Source: Asaia bogorensis (GTDB lineage: Bacteria; Pseudomonadota; Alphaproteobacteria; Reyranellales; Reyranellaceae). Taken from it: DNA of 64,000 bases. The notes beneath the pieces were generated by a model. That model saw nothing but the letters and a program-made list of their open reading frames with translations. It was not told the DNA's origin and searched no databases. Both the position numbers and the translations under genes were made by a program. Of this stretch, positions 1-8,000 are shown piece after piece (position 1 is the stretch's first letter; the number at the start of each line of letters is the position of its first letter). The stretch lies in the NCBI GenBank assembly GCA_945889625.1, contig CAMDCE010000005.1, positions 1 through 64,000 of the forward strand. Reading direction: 5' to 3'.

Positions 1-51
1 TATGTCCGCCTGAACCCGCTCGCGAAGGTCAATCGAATAAGGCTTTCCCAT
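1..51 (-). CDS. IS630-family transposase, N-terminal fragment (continues beyond window)
   Basis: Reading the complement from position 51 gives MGKPYSIDLRERVQADI, which matches the usual amino terminus of IS630-family transposases (MGKPYS-DLRERV type), where the helix-turn-helix domain begins. A GGAGG ribosome-binding site precedes the ATG on that strand by about nine bases. Only 17 residues are visible, so it cannot be judged whether the transposase is intact. Family assignment rests on this short but characteristic motif. The element is transcribed away from the OmpA-like gene to its right. Confidence 0.72.
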   Translation of the reverse strand, partial: MGKPYSIDLRERVQADI

Positions 52-125
52 TCATGCCGGCCTCCATATCCCAGCCAGCATCTTGAATCAGACTTCCGAT
101 TCCTTGGGAATCCCCTTTCGATTCC
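1..125 (-). mobile_element. End of an IS630-type insertion sequence (truncated by window edge)
   Basis: The first 51 bases encode the amino end of an IS630-family transposase on the minus strand. Outside its start lies a short non-coding stretch with small inverted repeats: GATTCC at 98-103 pairs with GGAATC at 107-112 across a 3-base loop, and GAATC at 85-89 pairs with GATTC at 98-102. This is what the terminal region of such an element could look like. The exact outer boundary, and the TA target duplication expected for the family, cannot be fixed because the other end lies outside the window. Confidence 0.5.
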
Positions 126-213
126 TATTTCACGCTCGACGCTCTAGGTGGCCACACACCTTTTGCCGCCCATGTCGCTGTCGCTTCGTCCCCATGCGCG
201 GGGCCTCCGGCGG

Positions 214-242
214 TTGAGCCGGCATTGCCCCTTGGGTATTCT
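214..242 (+). promoter_or_regulatory. Predicted sigma-70-type promoter for the OmpA/MotA/MotB-like operon
   Basis: TTGAGC at 214-219 and TATTCT at 237-242 are separated by exactly 17 bases, each matching four of six consensus positions. Transcription would start near 249, giving an untranslated leader of roughly 57 bases before the ATG at 306. Prediction from sequence only. Confidence 0.4.
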
Positions 243-305
243 ACGGTCAAGTTATGCTGCTGCCTCGCGGGCTGGTGCCGGGGGCAAAAAACCGTTGAGA
301 GGCAA

Positions 306-1214
306 ATGTTTATGCCAACGTCGTCAACCATCGTGCGCAGCCTCGCCCTCGCCGTTCTGGGCTTTGGTGCTGCCTCGGTGCATGCCCAGACGGCGAATGT
401 GACCGCCTTCAATCCCTACAATGGCGTTGGGCTGCCCGGGGCGGCGTCGCCGGCACCCGCGCCGCGCCGCGGCCTGCCCATGGTCGAGCAGGCTGTTCCG
501 ATGGCCGGCCCCGCCTTCAATCCCTGGCAGCAGGGCGGCGCTGCCGTCGGCTGGACCCCCGCGGCGCCTCAAGGCCAGGCGCCGGTCTACGGTCAGTACT
601 ACAGCCGTGGCGCCAACCTGCCGCCACCGCCGCCCGGCCCGATCGAGAGCCGCCTCGTGGCCATTCCCCAACGCGGCGACCCGCCGGGATCGCCGCGCGT
701 CCTGACGCCTGCGCCCGCGCCGGCCGCGACACCTGCCCCGATGCCCGCGCCGGTCGCGACCCAGCCAGTGCCGAGGGCGCCGGAGCCTGTACCGATCGCG
801 AGGCCGCCGGAGCCAACGCGCGCTGCGCCACCCACTCCCCCGGCAGTCGCCGCTCCCGCGCCGCCGCCGCCGGTTGCCAGCGTCGCACCGCCGCCACGGG
901 CCGAGCCTACGATGCCGCCGCAGTCCAATGCCCTGACCGTCGCCACGGTGGCGTTCGCCGGCCAATCTGCCGAGATCAGCGATGCCGCCAAGGCCGACCT
1001 CAATCGCGTTGCCAAGAACCTGAGCGGCGTGCGCCAGATCGAGGTCCGCGCCTATGCCAGCGGCAGCGATCCCGCCGAAGCCCGCAAGATCGCGCTGGCC
1101 CGCGCGCTGGTGGTCCGCAGCTACCTGATCGATCAGAACGTGAAGACGCGGATCGAGATATCTGGCGCCAGTGGTGGCGGCGAACGCGTCGACATCATGA
1201 CCTCCGGCAATTGA
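306..1214 (+). CDS. Secreted proline-rich protein with C-terminal OmpA-like domain
   Basis: About 302 residues. The ATG at 306 is chosen because a GAGAGG ribosome-binding site lies just upstream and a Sec-type signal peptide follows (hydrophobic core SLALAVLGFGAA, likely cleavage after VHAQ); an upstream in-frame ATG at 225 would sit before and through the predicted promoter. The middle of the mature protein (roughly residues 120-210) is rich in Pro and Ala and probably spans the periplasm as an extended linker. The last 90 residues resemble an OmpA-family peptidoglycan-associated fold (FAGQSAEISDAAKADLNRVA, then an IEVRAYASG strand and an ARKIALARALVVRSYL helix). It opens a same-strand cluster with a MotA-like and a MotB-like gene, 39 bases upstream of the former, so it may be an outer wall-anchoring partner of that channel. 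The partner role is inference. Confidence 0.75.
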   Translation: MFMPTSSTIVRSLALAVLGFGAASVHAQTANVTAFNPYNGVGLPGAASPAPAPRRGLPMVEQAVPMAGPAFNPWQQGGAAVGWTPAAPQGQAPVYGQYYSRGANLPPPPPGPIESRLVAIPQRGDPPGSPRVLTPAPAPAATPAPMPAPVATQPVPRAPEPVPIARPPEPTRAAPPTPPAVAAPAPPPPVASVAPPPRAEPTMPPQSNALTVATVAFAGQSAEISDAAKADLNRVAKNLSGVRQIEVRAYASGSDPAEARKIALARALVVRSYLIDQNVKTRIEISGASGGGERVDIMTSGN

Positions 1215-1253
1215 TGATCCGGCACATGTCGCCTCGCTGCGACGGCTGACAGC

Positions 1254-3290
1254 ATGAGCAGTCCCTTACCCTATCTCGTTCGCATGCTGCTGTTTCTGGT
1301 GGCCGTGGCGGGCCTGGCCTACCTGCTGCTCGAAGACCTGCTGCGCGTGTTCATGAGCACACCGACCCTCGACTCGGTGATCCTGGGCGTGCTGGTGATC
1401 GGCATCTTCTTCGTCTTCCGCCAGGTCATCCTGCTGTGGCCCGAAGTGAAATGGTTGCGCCGCTACCAGCATCGCGAGAAGGACGCGCCGCCGCCGCCCG
1501 CCGGCACGATCAACCTGCTGGCCCCGATGGCGGCGATGCTGGGCGAACGGCAGGATCAATTCCGCCTCTCGCCGACGGCGACCCGCGCGGTGCTCGACGG
1601 CATCGCGACCCGGCTCGACGAGCGACGCGAACTGGCGCGCTACATGATCGGGCTGCTGATCTTCCTTGGCCTGCTCGGCACATTCTGGGGCCTGCTGCAG
1701 ACCATCGGAGCCGTGGCCGATGCCATCAACAGCCTCCAGGCGTCGGCCGGCGACCCGTTGCAGATGTTCGCCAAGCTCAAGGGCAGCATCGAAGGTCCGC
1801 TCAAGGGCATGTCGACTGCCTTCGGGGCGTCGCTGTTCGGACTTTCCGGCTCGCTGGTCCTGGGTTTCCTGGAACTGCAGGCGAGCCAGGCGCAGGGCCG
1901 CTTCCACATCGAACTCGAGGAGTGGCTGGCGCGCGCCACCAGCCTGTCCAGCGCCAACATGCCGGCGCCGCAAAGCGTACCGGCCTATGTCGAAGCGCTG
2001 CTCGAGCGCAATGCCGAAGGCCTCGACGGACTCATCCGGACGATCCAGCGCATCGAGGACAGCCGCCAAGCGACGGCAGCCGGCAACGCCAGCCTGATCG
2101 AACGGCTGGCGGCGCTCGCCGAAACCATGCGTGCCCAGCAAAATCTGCTGGCCCGGTTCACCGAGCTGTCGATCGAATTGCGCGGCGCCGTCAGCCGGCT
2201 GTCCGATCGCTCGGCGGCGGCCGAGGCCGATCGCGAGGCTCTGCTCGACCATCAACGCAACATCGAGGGCTATCTGGCACGCCTCGTCGAGGACGGCTTG
2301 CGCAACCGTGCCGCCCTGGCCGACGAATTGCACGGCGTGGTCGGCCGGCTGTCGGACCGCACGGCCGACGACGCCGATCGCGAAACGCTGCTCGCGCAAC
2401 AACGCGACGTCTCCACCCAGATCGCCCGCCTCGCCGACGAAAGCACGCGGCAGCGTACCGAGCTCGCCGGCGAACTGCGCAGCACTTTCGCCCGCCTGGC
2501 CGACCGGTCGGCGACGGACGCAGACCGCGAAGCCGTTCTTGCCCGGCAGCGCGACATCGAGAGCCAGATCGAGCGGATGGCCGAGGAGAGCGCACGCCAT
2601 CGCGCAGAGCTTGCCGATCAATTGCGCGATGCAGTCAGCCAGCTCTCCGACCATTCGAAAGCAGACGCCGACCGCGAGTCGCTCATGGCGCAACAGCTCG
2701 ACGTCGCCGCCCAGATCGCCCGCCTCGCCGACGACAGCGCGCGTCATCGCGCCGAACTTGCCGACGAGTTGCGCGGTGCGGTCGGCAAACTGGCGGACCG
2801 ATCGGCGACGGACGCCGACCGCGAGGCGTTTCATACCCACCAGCGCAACGTCGAGGCCTTTCTCGCCAGGCTTGCCGAGGAGAATGTGCGCAATCGTGCC
2901 CATCTCACCGATGAGATCCAGGGCGCGGTCGCTCGTTTGTCGGACCGATCGGCGGCGGAGGCCGACCGCGAGGCGCTGGTCGCCCTGCAGCACAGCATCG
3001 AAAGCCAGCTCACCCGCCTGGTCGAAGACAATACCCGCAACCGCAGCGCTCTGGCCGAGGACTTGCGCACCTCGATCGCCCGGCTGTCGGAGCGGCTCGC
3101 CGAGGGCGACGGTGAGACGATGGCGGTGCATCTGCGCAACATCGAGGCCCACCTCGCGCGTCTGGTCGAAGACAGCACGCTCAACCGCACCGCGCTGGCC
3201 GATGAAATGCGCAGTGAACTCCGGCTGCTCGCCCGCACCATCGCCTTGACCCGTGCGACGGACGAGCCCCCCACTCCAGCCGAGACCTGA
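1254..3290 (+). CDS. MotA/TolQ/ExbB-type proton channel protein with long repeat-built coiled-coil tail
   Basis: 678 residues. Two N-terminal membrane segments (about 8-33 and 38-62) are followed by the conserved channel segments: GLLIFLGLLGTFWGLLQT near 134-151 and MSTAFGASLFGLSGSLVLGF near 185-204, both typical of the MotA/TolQ/ExbB family. After about residue 225 the protein becomes a charged cytoplasmic tail of some 430 residues, of which 316-660 consists of seven tandem repeats of about 49 residues. Ordinary MotA proteins are about 290 residues and TolQ/ExbB about 230-250, so the tail is exceptional; a long tail on a MotA core is the plan of ZorA in Zorya systems. The gene ends 6 bases before a MotB-like gene with the ion-channel aspartate, so the two probably form an inner-membrane, proton-driven complex. 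No flagellar, Tol or TonB genes are nearby. Role unknown. Confidence 0.85.
   Translation: MSSPLPYLVRMLLFLVAVAGLAYLLLEDLLRVFMSTPTLDSVILGVLVIGIFFVFRQVILLWPEVKWLRRYQHREKDAPPPPAGTINLLAPMAAMLGERQDQFRLSPTATRAVLDGIATRLDERRELARYMIGLLIFLGLLGTFWGLLQTIGAVADAINSLQASAGDPLQMFAKLKGSIEGPLKGMSTAFGASLFGLSGSLVLGFLELQASQAQGRFHIELEEWLARATSLSSANMPAPQSVPAYVEALLERNAEGLDGLIRTIQRIEDSRQATAAGNASLIERLAALAETMRAQQNLLARFTELSIELRGAVSRLSDRSAAAEADREALLDHQRNIEGYLARLVEDGLRNRAALADELHGVVGRLSDRTADDADRETLLAQQRDVSTQIARLADESTRQRTELAGELRSTFARLADRSATDADREAVLARQRDIESQIERMAEESARHRAELADQLRDAVSQLSDHSKADADRESLMAQQLDVAAQIARLADDSARHRAELADELRGAVGKLADRSATDADREAFHTHQRNVEAFLARLAEENVRNRAHLTDEIQGAVARLSDRSAAEADREALVALQHSIESQLTRLVEDNTRNRSALAEDLRTSIARLSERLAEGDGETMAVHLRNIEAHLARLVEDSTLNRTALADEMRSELRLLARTIALTRATDEPPTPAET
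2199..3230 (+). repeat. Seven tandem ~147-bp coding repeats (49 residues = seven heptads each)
   Basis: Each unit begins L(S/A)DRS or LSER, continues with a DADRE-type motif, then QRDIESQIARLAEES-like and RAELADELR-like segments. Units start at about residues 316, 366, 415, 464, 513, 562 and 611 of the MotA-like protein. Units 2 to 6 are 49 residues by direct count, the first is 50 and the last is diverged. Forty-nine is seven times seven, so the heptad register of a coiled coil is kept from unit to unit. Confidence 0.85.
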
Positions 3291-3296
3291 CCGGCC

Positions 3297-4448
3297 ATGG
3301 CAGCGCTCTCCCGCCGCCGGACCACCCCGGACTACACCTGGCCGGGCTACGTCGATGCCCTCACCACGCTGTTGATGGTGCTGATCTTCCTGCTGTCGAT
3401 CTTCAGCGTCGCGCAGTTCACCCTGTCCGACGCGCTGTCCAACCGGGACACCGCGATCGACTCGCTCGGCCGCCAGGTCAACGACCTCGCCAAGCAGCTC
3501 TCGCTAGAGAAGAAGTCGGCCGAGGACCTCACGAAGGACATCGCACGGCTCACCCTGCAGCTTGGGCAGCTTCGCACCGAGCGCGACCGGCTGAACACGG
3601 ACCTCACCGCCCAGCGCAAGACGACCGACGATCTCAAGGCCGAGCGCGACCGACTTTCCGCCCAGATGAAAGACGCCACGCGGGAAATCGAGACCAAGAC
3701 CGCCGACTTTCAGAAGGAGCTCGAACGCCAGCGCGCCGAGCTCACCCGGCTCGCCGCCTCGCTTGCCGCAGCCAACAACGAGAAGGGCAAGCTGTTCGCC
3801 GACCTCACCGAGGAGCAGAAGCTGACGGCCGAGCAGAAGGCGAATACGGTACGGCTCGCCGCCGAGCTGGCGACCTTGAGAGACGAACTCGCCAAGCTCA
3901 ACGCCACCCTCGAGGCTGCCGACGTCAAGGCCAAGGAGCAGCAGGCCCAAATCGTCGATCTCGGCCAGAAGCTCAACCGCGCCCTCGCCAGCAAGGTCGA
4001 GGAGCTGGCGCGCTACCGGTCGGAGTTCTTCGGCAAGCTGCGCGAGGCGCTGGCCGGCCAGCGCGACGTCCAGATCGTCGGCGACCGCTTCGTCTTCCAG
4101 TCCGAGGTATTGTTTCCCTCCGGCTCGGCCGATCTGCAGCCGGGCGGCGAGCGGCAGCTCGCCAACGTCGCCCAGCGCCTCTTGGAGATCAGCGCGAAGA
4201 TCCCGAGGGAGATCAACTGGGTGCTGCAGGTCGATGGCCACACCGACAACAAGCCGATCAATACACGGGCGTTTCCCTCCAACTGGGAACTGTCGGCCGC
4301 CCGCGCCATCGCCGTGGTGAAGTTCCTGCACAGCCAAGGCATCACCAACGACCACCTGGTGGCGGCGGGCTATGGCGAGCACCAGCCGCTGTCGATGATG
4401 GACACCGCCCGCAACCGGCGCATCGAGCTCAAGCTCACCAACCGTTAG
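3297..4448 (+). CDS. MotB-like protein: membrane anchor, coiled coil and C-terminal OmpA peptidoglycan-binding domain
   Basis: 383 residues. A single membrane helix at about 18-40 starts YVDALTTLLMVLIFLL; Asp20 sits where MotB, TolR, ExbD and ZorB carry the ion-conducting aspartate. Residues 45-240 are a highly charged, almost uninterrupted coiled coil (many LAKQL, ERDRL, AELATL heptads). Residues 255-383 form an OmpA-like domain with the hallmark VDGHTDNKPI and the NWELSAARA helix, ending ARNRRIELKL. The start 6 bases after the MotA-like stop implies translational coupling. Expected role: stator partner of the upstream channel, anchoring it to peptidoglycan through a long periplasmic rod. 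The coiled coil is longer than in flagellar MotB. Family assignment is firm; the process driven is not known. Confidence 0.87.
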   Translation: MAALSRRRTTPDYTWPGYVDALTTLLMVLIFLLSIFSVAQFTLSDALSNRDTAIDSLGRQVNDLAKQLSLEKKSAEDLTKDIARLTLQLGQLRTERDRLNTDLTAQRKTTDDLKAERDRLSAQMKDATREIETKTADFQKELERQRAELTRLAASLAAANNEKGKLFADLTEEQKLTAEQKANTVRLAAELATLRDELAKLNATLEAADVKAKEQQAQIVDLGQKLNRALASKVEELARYRSEFFGKLREALAGQRDVQIVGDRFVFQSEVLFPSGSADLQPGGERQLANVAQRLLEISAKIPREINWVLQVDGHTDNKPINTRAFPSNWELSAARAIAVVKFLHSQGITNDHLVAAGYGEHQPLSMMDTARNRRIELKLTNR

Positions 4449-4450
4449 GC

Positions 4451-4467
4451 AGCGCGTTACACGCGCT
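4451..4467. terminator. Hairpin between convergent genes
   Basis: AGCGCGT at 4451-4457 and ACGCGCT at 4461-4467 form a perfect 7-bp stem with a TAC loop. It lies between the stop codon of the MotB-like gene (4446-4448) and that of the DUF1489 gene on the other strand, overlapping the latter. There is no U tract, so terminator function is only plausible. Confidence 0.4.
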
Positions 4468-4897
4468 AGACCAGCCCCAGTCGTTTCAGTTCGGCTGCCA
4501 TATCCGCCGGCATGTCGCCGGTATCGCCGCGCGACACGTCGGGTGGCGCATTCTCGGGCTCGAAATAGCGCCAGCCCTGGAACGCCCTGCAAGCCTTGGG
4601 GGCAGTCCGTACCAGAGTACGCTTCACCTTGATCCGGCAATATTTCCGGGCCTCTTCCTTGTCGAAGTCCTCGTCGAAACCGACCAGTTCCTGGCGGCAG
4701 CGGATGACGCCACGCACCACCCAGTAAAGCGAGCCGCCGGCCAGCAGCTCCTCGGCCCGCCGCGGCGTGTTGCGGGTATAGACCCAGTGCGGTGAGCGGG
4801 GGCTTTGCCGGCGCTGCTTCCTGCGAGCCGCCTGAACCTTCTTCATATGGGCGAGGTCGTCGACGCCGACCGCCAGCTTGATCAGATGCAACACCAT
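4466..4897 (-). CDS. DUF1489 family protein
   Basis: Small cytoplasmic protein of about 143 residues from the ATG at 4897, chosen because the family normally starts M-LHLIKL-VG, as here (MVLHLIKLAVGVDDLAHM). In-frame ATGs at 4915 and 4948 are alternatives; none has a clear ribosome-binding site. Conserved features include the TRNTPRR segment and YWVVRGVIRCRQ, followed by an acidic stretch and an RKYCRIKVKRTLVRT segment. This uncharacterised family is common in Alphaproteobacteria and its biochemical role is unknown. The gene is convergent with the MotB-like gene and faces away from the A2M gene. Confidence 0.8.
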   Translation of the reverse strand: MVLHLIKLAVGVDDLAHMKKVQAARRKQRRQSPRSPHWVYTRNTPRRAEELLAGGSLYWVVRGVIRCRQELVGFDEDFDKEEARKYCRIKVKRTLVRTAPKACRAFQGWRYFEPENAPPDVSRGDTGDMPADMAAELKRLGLV

Positions 4898-5028
4898 GAC
4901 GACCGCTTGGTAGCCCATGCGTGGCATTGGCGCCACAGCGCCGGACATTCACAACCCGGCCATCAACCTCCACAGTGTCTTCACAATCGGCGGGATAGAG
5001 TCGCGTCGTTGTCATAGGGGAGTTGTCC

Positions 5029-8000
5029 ATGAATCGCCCGACGCTGGCTGCACTGGTAGTGGCCTTGATGCTGGGATCGGGCATCGCGGGCTACCTCATC
5101 GGCAAACCTGGCGAAGCGCTCGACCGAGCAGTGCCGCCGCGCACGGCCTCGACGGCAACTCCGACGCCGGCGCAGGCTGCCCCGACAGCACCGACAGCGC
5201 CTCGCCCCGCCGCACCGATGCCGGTTACCCAGCCAGCCACCGCGCCCAACGAGGCCTTCGCCTATCGCCGTCTCAGCCTCGACAGCACGCGGCCCGAGGG
5301 CAACGCTTGCCTGGCCTTCAACAAGCCGCTGGCAACCGCGGATACGGTGAAATACGCCGACTACGTCCGCATCTCGCCTGATGTGAAGGTCGCGCTGCGG
5401 CCGGTCGACGACAAGCTGTGCTTTGGCGGGCTGGCGTACGGCCAGGACTATTCCGTGACACTGATGGCAGGCTTTCCGGGCAAGGACGGCAGCACGCTCG
5501 CCGCCCAGCAAACCGTCGAGATCGGGCTGGGCGCCCGCGAGGCCGCCGTGTCGCTGCCGGGCAAGGGCTTCATCCTGCCGCGCGACACCTCCGCCGGCCT
5601 GCCGATCACCACGATCAACGTGGCGGAAGTGGGCATCGCGATCTACCGCGTCAACGAACGCGGGCTCACCACCTTCGCATCCGATCGTTATGCCGCGACC
5701 TTCCCCGGCTCCGAACCTCTGACGCAATCGTATTATTTGCAGCGCTGGCTCGACGGCAGCAACGGCACCCTGCAGTGGCGCGGCACGATGGACGTGCGCA
5801 ACGTGCTCAACCAGCCGGTCGTCACCTCGCTCCCGATCCGCGAGACGATCAAGGACTGGAGGCCCGGCGCCTACTTCATCGTGGTGTGGAATGCCGTCAA
5901 GCCGCCCGCCAAGGACGAGGATGACGAAGAGGCGGCGACCAAAGGCACCAGCGGCATGTGGGTGGTCGACACCGACATTGCCCTCACCAGCCTGAGCGGC
6001 GCCGACGGGCTCAATGTCTTCGCGCGCTCCCTGGACAACGCTCAGCCGCTGGCCGGCCTGGAAGTGGTGCTGCTGTCGCGCGGCAACGATCCGATCGCCA
6101 AGGCGGTGTCGACTGCCGACGGCCGCGTCAACTTCGCTGCCGGCCTGATGAAGGGCCGAGGTGCCGCGGAGGCTGTCGCGGTCATGGCGTCCGATGCCGC
6201 CAAGCAGGATTTCTCCCGCCTCGAACTCACCAAGTCGGCCTTCGACCTGTCGGACCGCGGCGTCGACGGCCGCGACCCGCCGGGCCCGATCGACGCCTTC
6301 CTCTACACGGAGCGCGGCATCTATCGTCCGGGCGAGACCGTCCAGCTCGTGGCGATGCTGCGCGACGATGGCGCGACGGCGCTCAGGGACATGCCGGTCA
6401 CCTTGATCGTCCGGCGGCCCGACGGCAGCGAGTTCACGCGCTTTGCCCAAGTACTGCCGGCATCGGGCGCGCTCTATCAGGAAATCGCCCTGCCGAAATC
6501 CTCGCGCCGCGGCCAGTGGTCGGCGACGGCGCATATCGACCCCAAGGCGCCGCCGGTCGGCAAGGTCGAATTCTCCGTCCAGGACTTCGTGCCGGAGAAG
6601 CTCAAAGTGAGCCTGGCGTCCGATGCGGCCCTCCTGCGAGCCGGCAAGCCCAATGGCTTCACCATCCAGGCGGACTTCCTCTATGGCGCGCCAGCCGGCG
6701 GTCTCACTGTCGAAGCAGATATGCGGATCACCATCGAGGGCGTTCCGTTCTCCAGTTTCTCGACCTACTGGTTCGGACTGGAGGCGGGCCGCAAGAAATT
6801 CGAGCCGCCGCTCGTCACGCTGCAGGCGCAGGACACCGACGCGAGCGGAAAATCGAGGATCGAATGGTCGGGCGGCGGCGTGCCGGACACGGCCTTGCCG
6901 TTGCGCGTCACCATGCAGGCCCGGGTGTTCGAGCCCGGCAACGGACGCGCCACCAAGACCGAAAAGGCCCTGCCGCTCAGGACGCGCGATGCCTATATCG
7001 GCATCCGTCCGACTTTCGAGGGCCGCTCCTCTCGCGAAGGCGCCGACAGCGAATTCGACATCGTGGCGGTCGACGCCGAGGGTAAGCAGATCGCCAAGCC
7101 CGCGGTGCAATACACGATCGAGCGCATCATCTACACCTACCAGTGGTACCAGAGCGACGGTCGCTGGCGCTGGCAGTCCAACGTCGAGGAACGCGTGGTC
7201 GAGGCCCACACGCTGGCACTCAAGGCTGATGCGCCGACCCGCCTAAGCAAGCGGCTGAGCTGGGGAGCGCACCGGCTCACGATCGTCGACCGCGACGCCA
7301 ACACCTCCTCCAGCATGACGTTCTATGTCGGCTACTACGGCGGCAACCAGGGCGAAGAGACGCCGGACACGCTGAAGGTGGCGAGCGACAAGGAGAAATA
7401 CGCGCCGGGCGACACTGCACGGCTGCGCATCGAGGCGCCGTTCGCCGGCGAGGCGCTGATCACCATCGCTACCGATCGCGTGCTTGCCACCTACCCGACC
7501 AAGCTGCCGGCCGGCGGCACGACCGTCGAGGTGCCGGTGAAAGGCGAATGGGGTCCGGGCGCCTACGCCCTGGTGACCGGATGGCGTCCCTTGTCGGCGC
7601 CCGCCGAGCGCGCGCCGACGCGGGCCGTCGGCACGGTCTGGCTGGCGCTCGATCCGGCCCTGCGTACGCTGCAGGTGCAGCTGGCGGCGCCCGAGAAGGT
7701 GACGCCGCGGCAGCGCATCGAGGTGCCTCTGCGCGTCGCCAACGCTCAGGGTCAGGAGACTTTCGTCACCCTGGCAGCGGTCGATGAGGGCATCCTGCAG
7801 CTCACCAGCTTCCGCACGCCCGATCCGGCCGGCTTCTACTTCGGCAAGCGGCGACTCGGCGTCGGCATGCGCGACGACTATGGCCGCCTGCTCGACGCCC
7901 GAGCCGACGACCGCGGCCGCCTGCGCACCGGCGGCGATTCGGGCGACATCGGCGGCCTCGACATCGTGCCCACCCGCACGGTCGCCCTGTTCAGCGGTCT

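Noticed and set aside
324-965. Long open frames opposite or overlapping real genes, for example opposite the OmpA-like, MotA-like, A2M, mccA and Slt genes.
   Set aside because: They show low-complexity Arg/Gly/Ala-rich products, lack ribosome-binding sites and family motifs, and arise from high GC content.
1254-4448. A complete Zorya defence system.
   Set aside because: No ZorC, ZorD or ZorE candidate lies on either side; only the channel pair resembles it.
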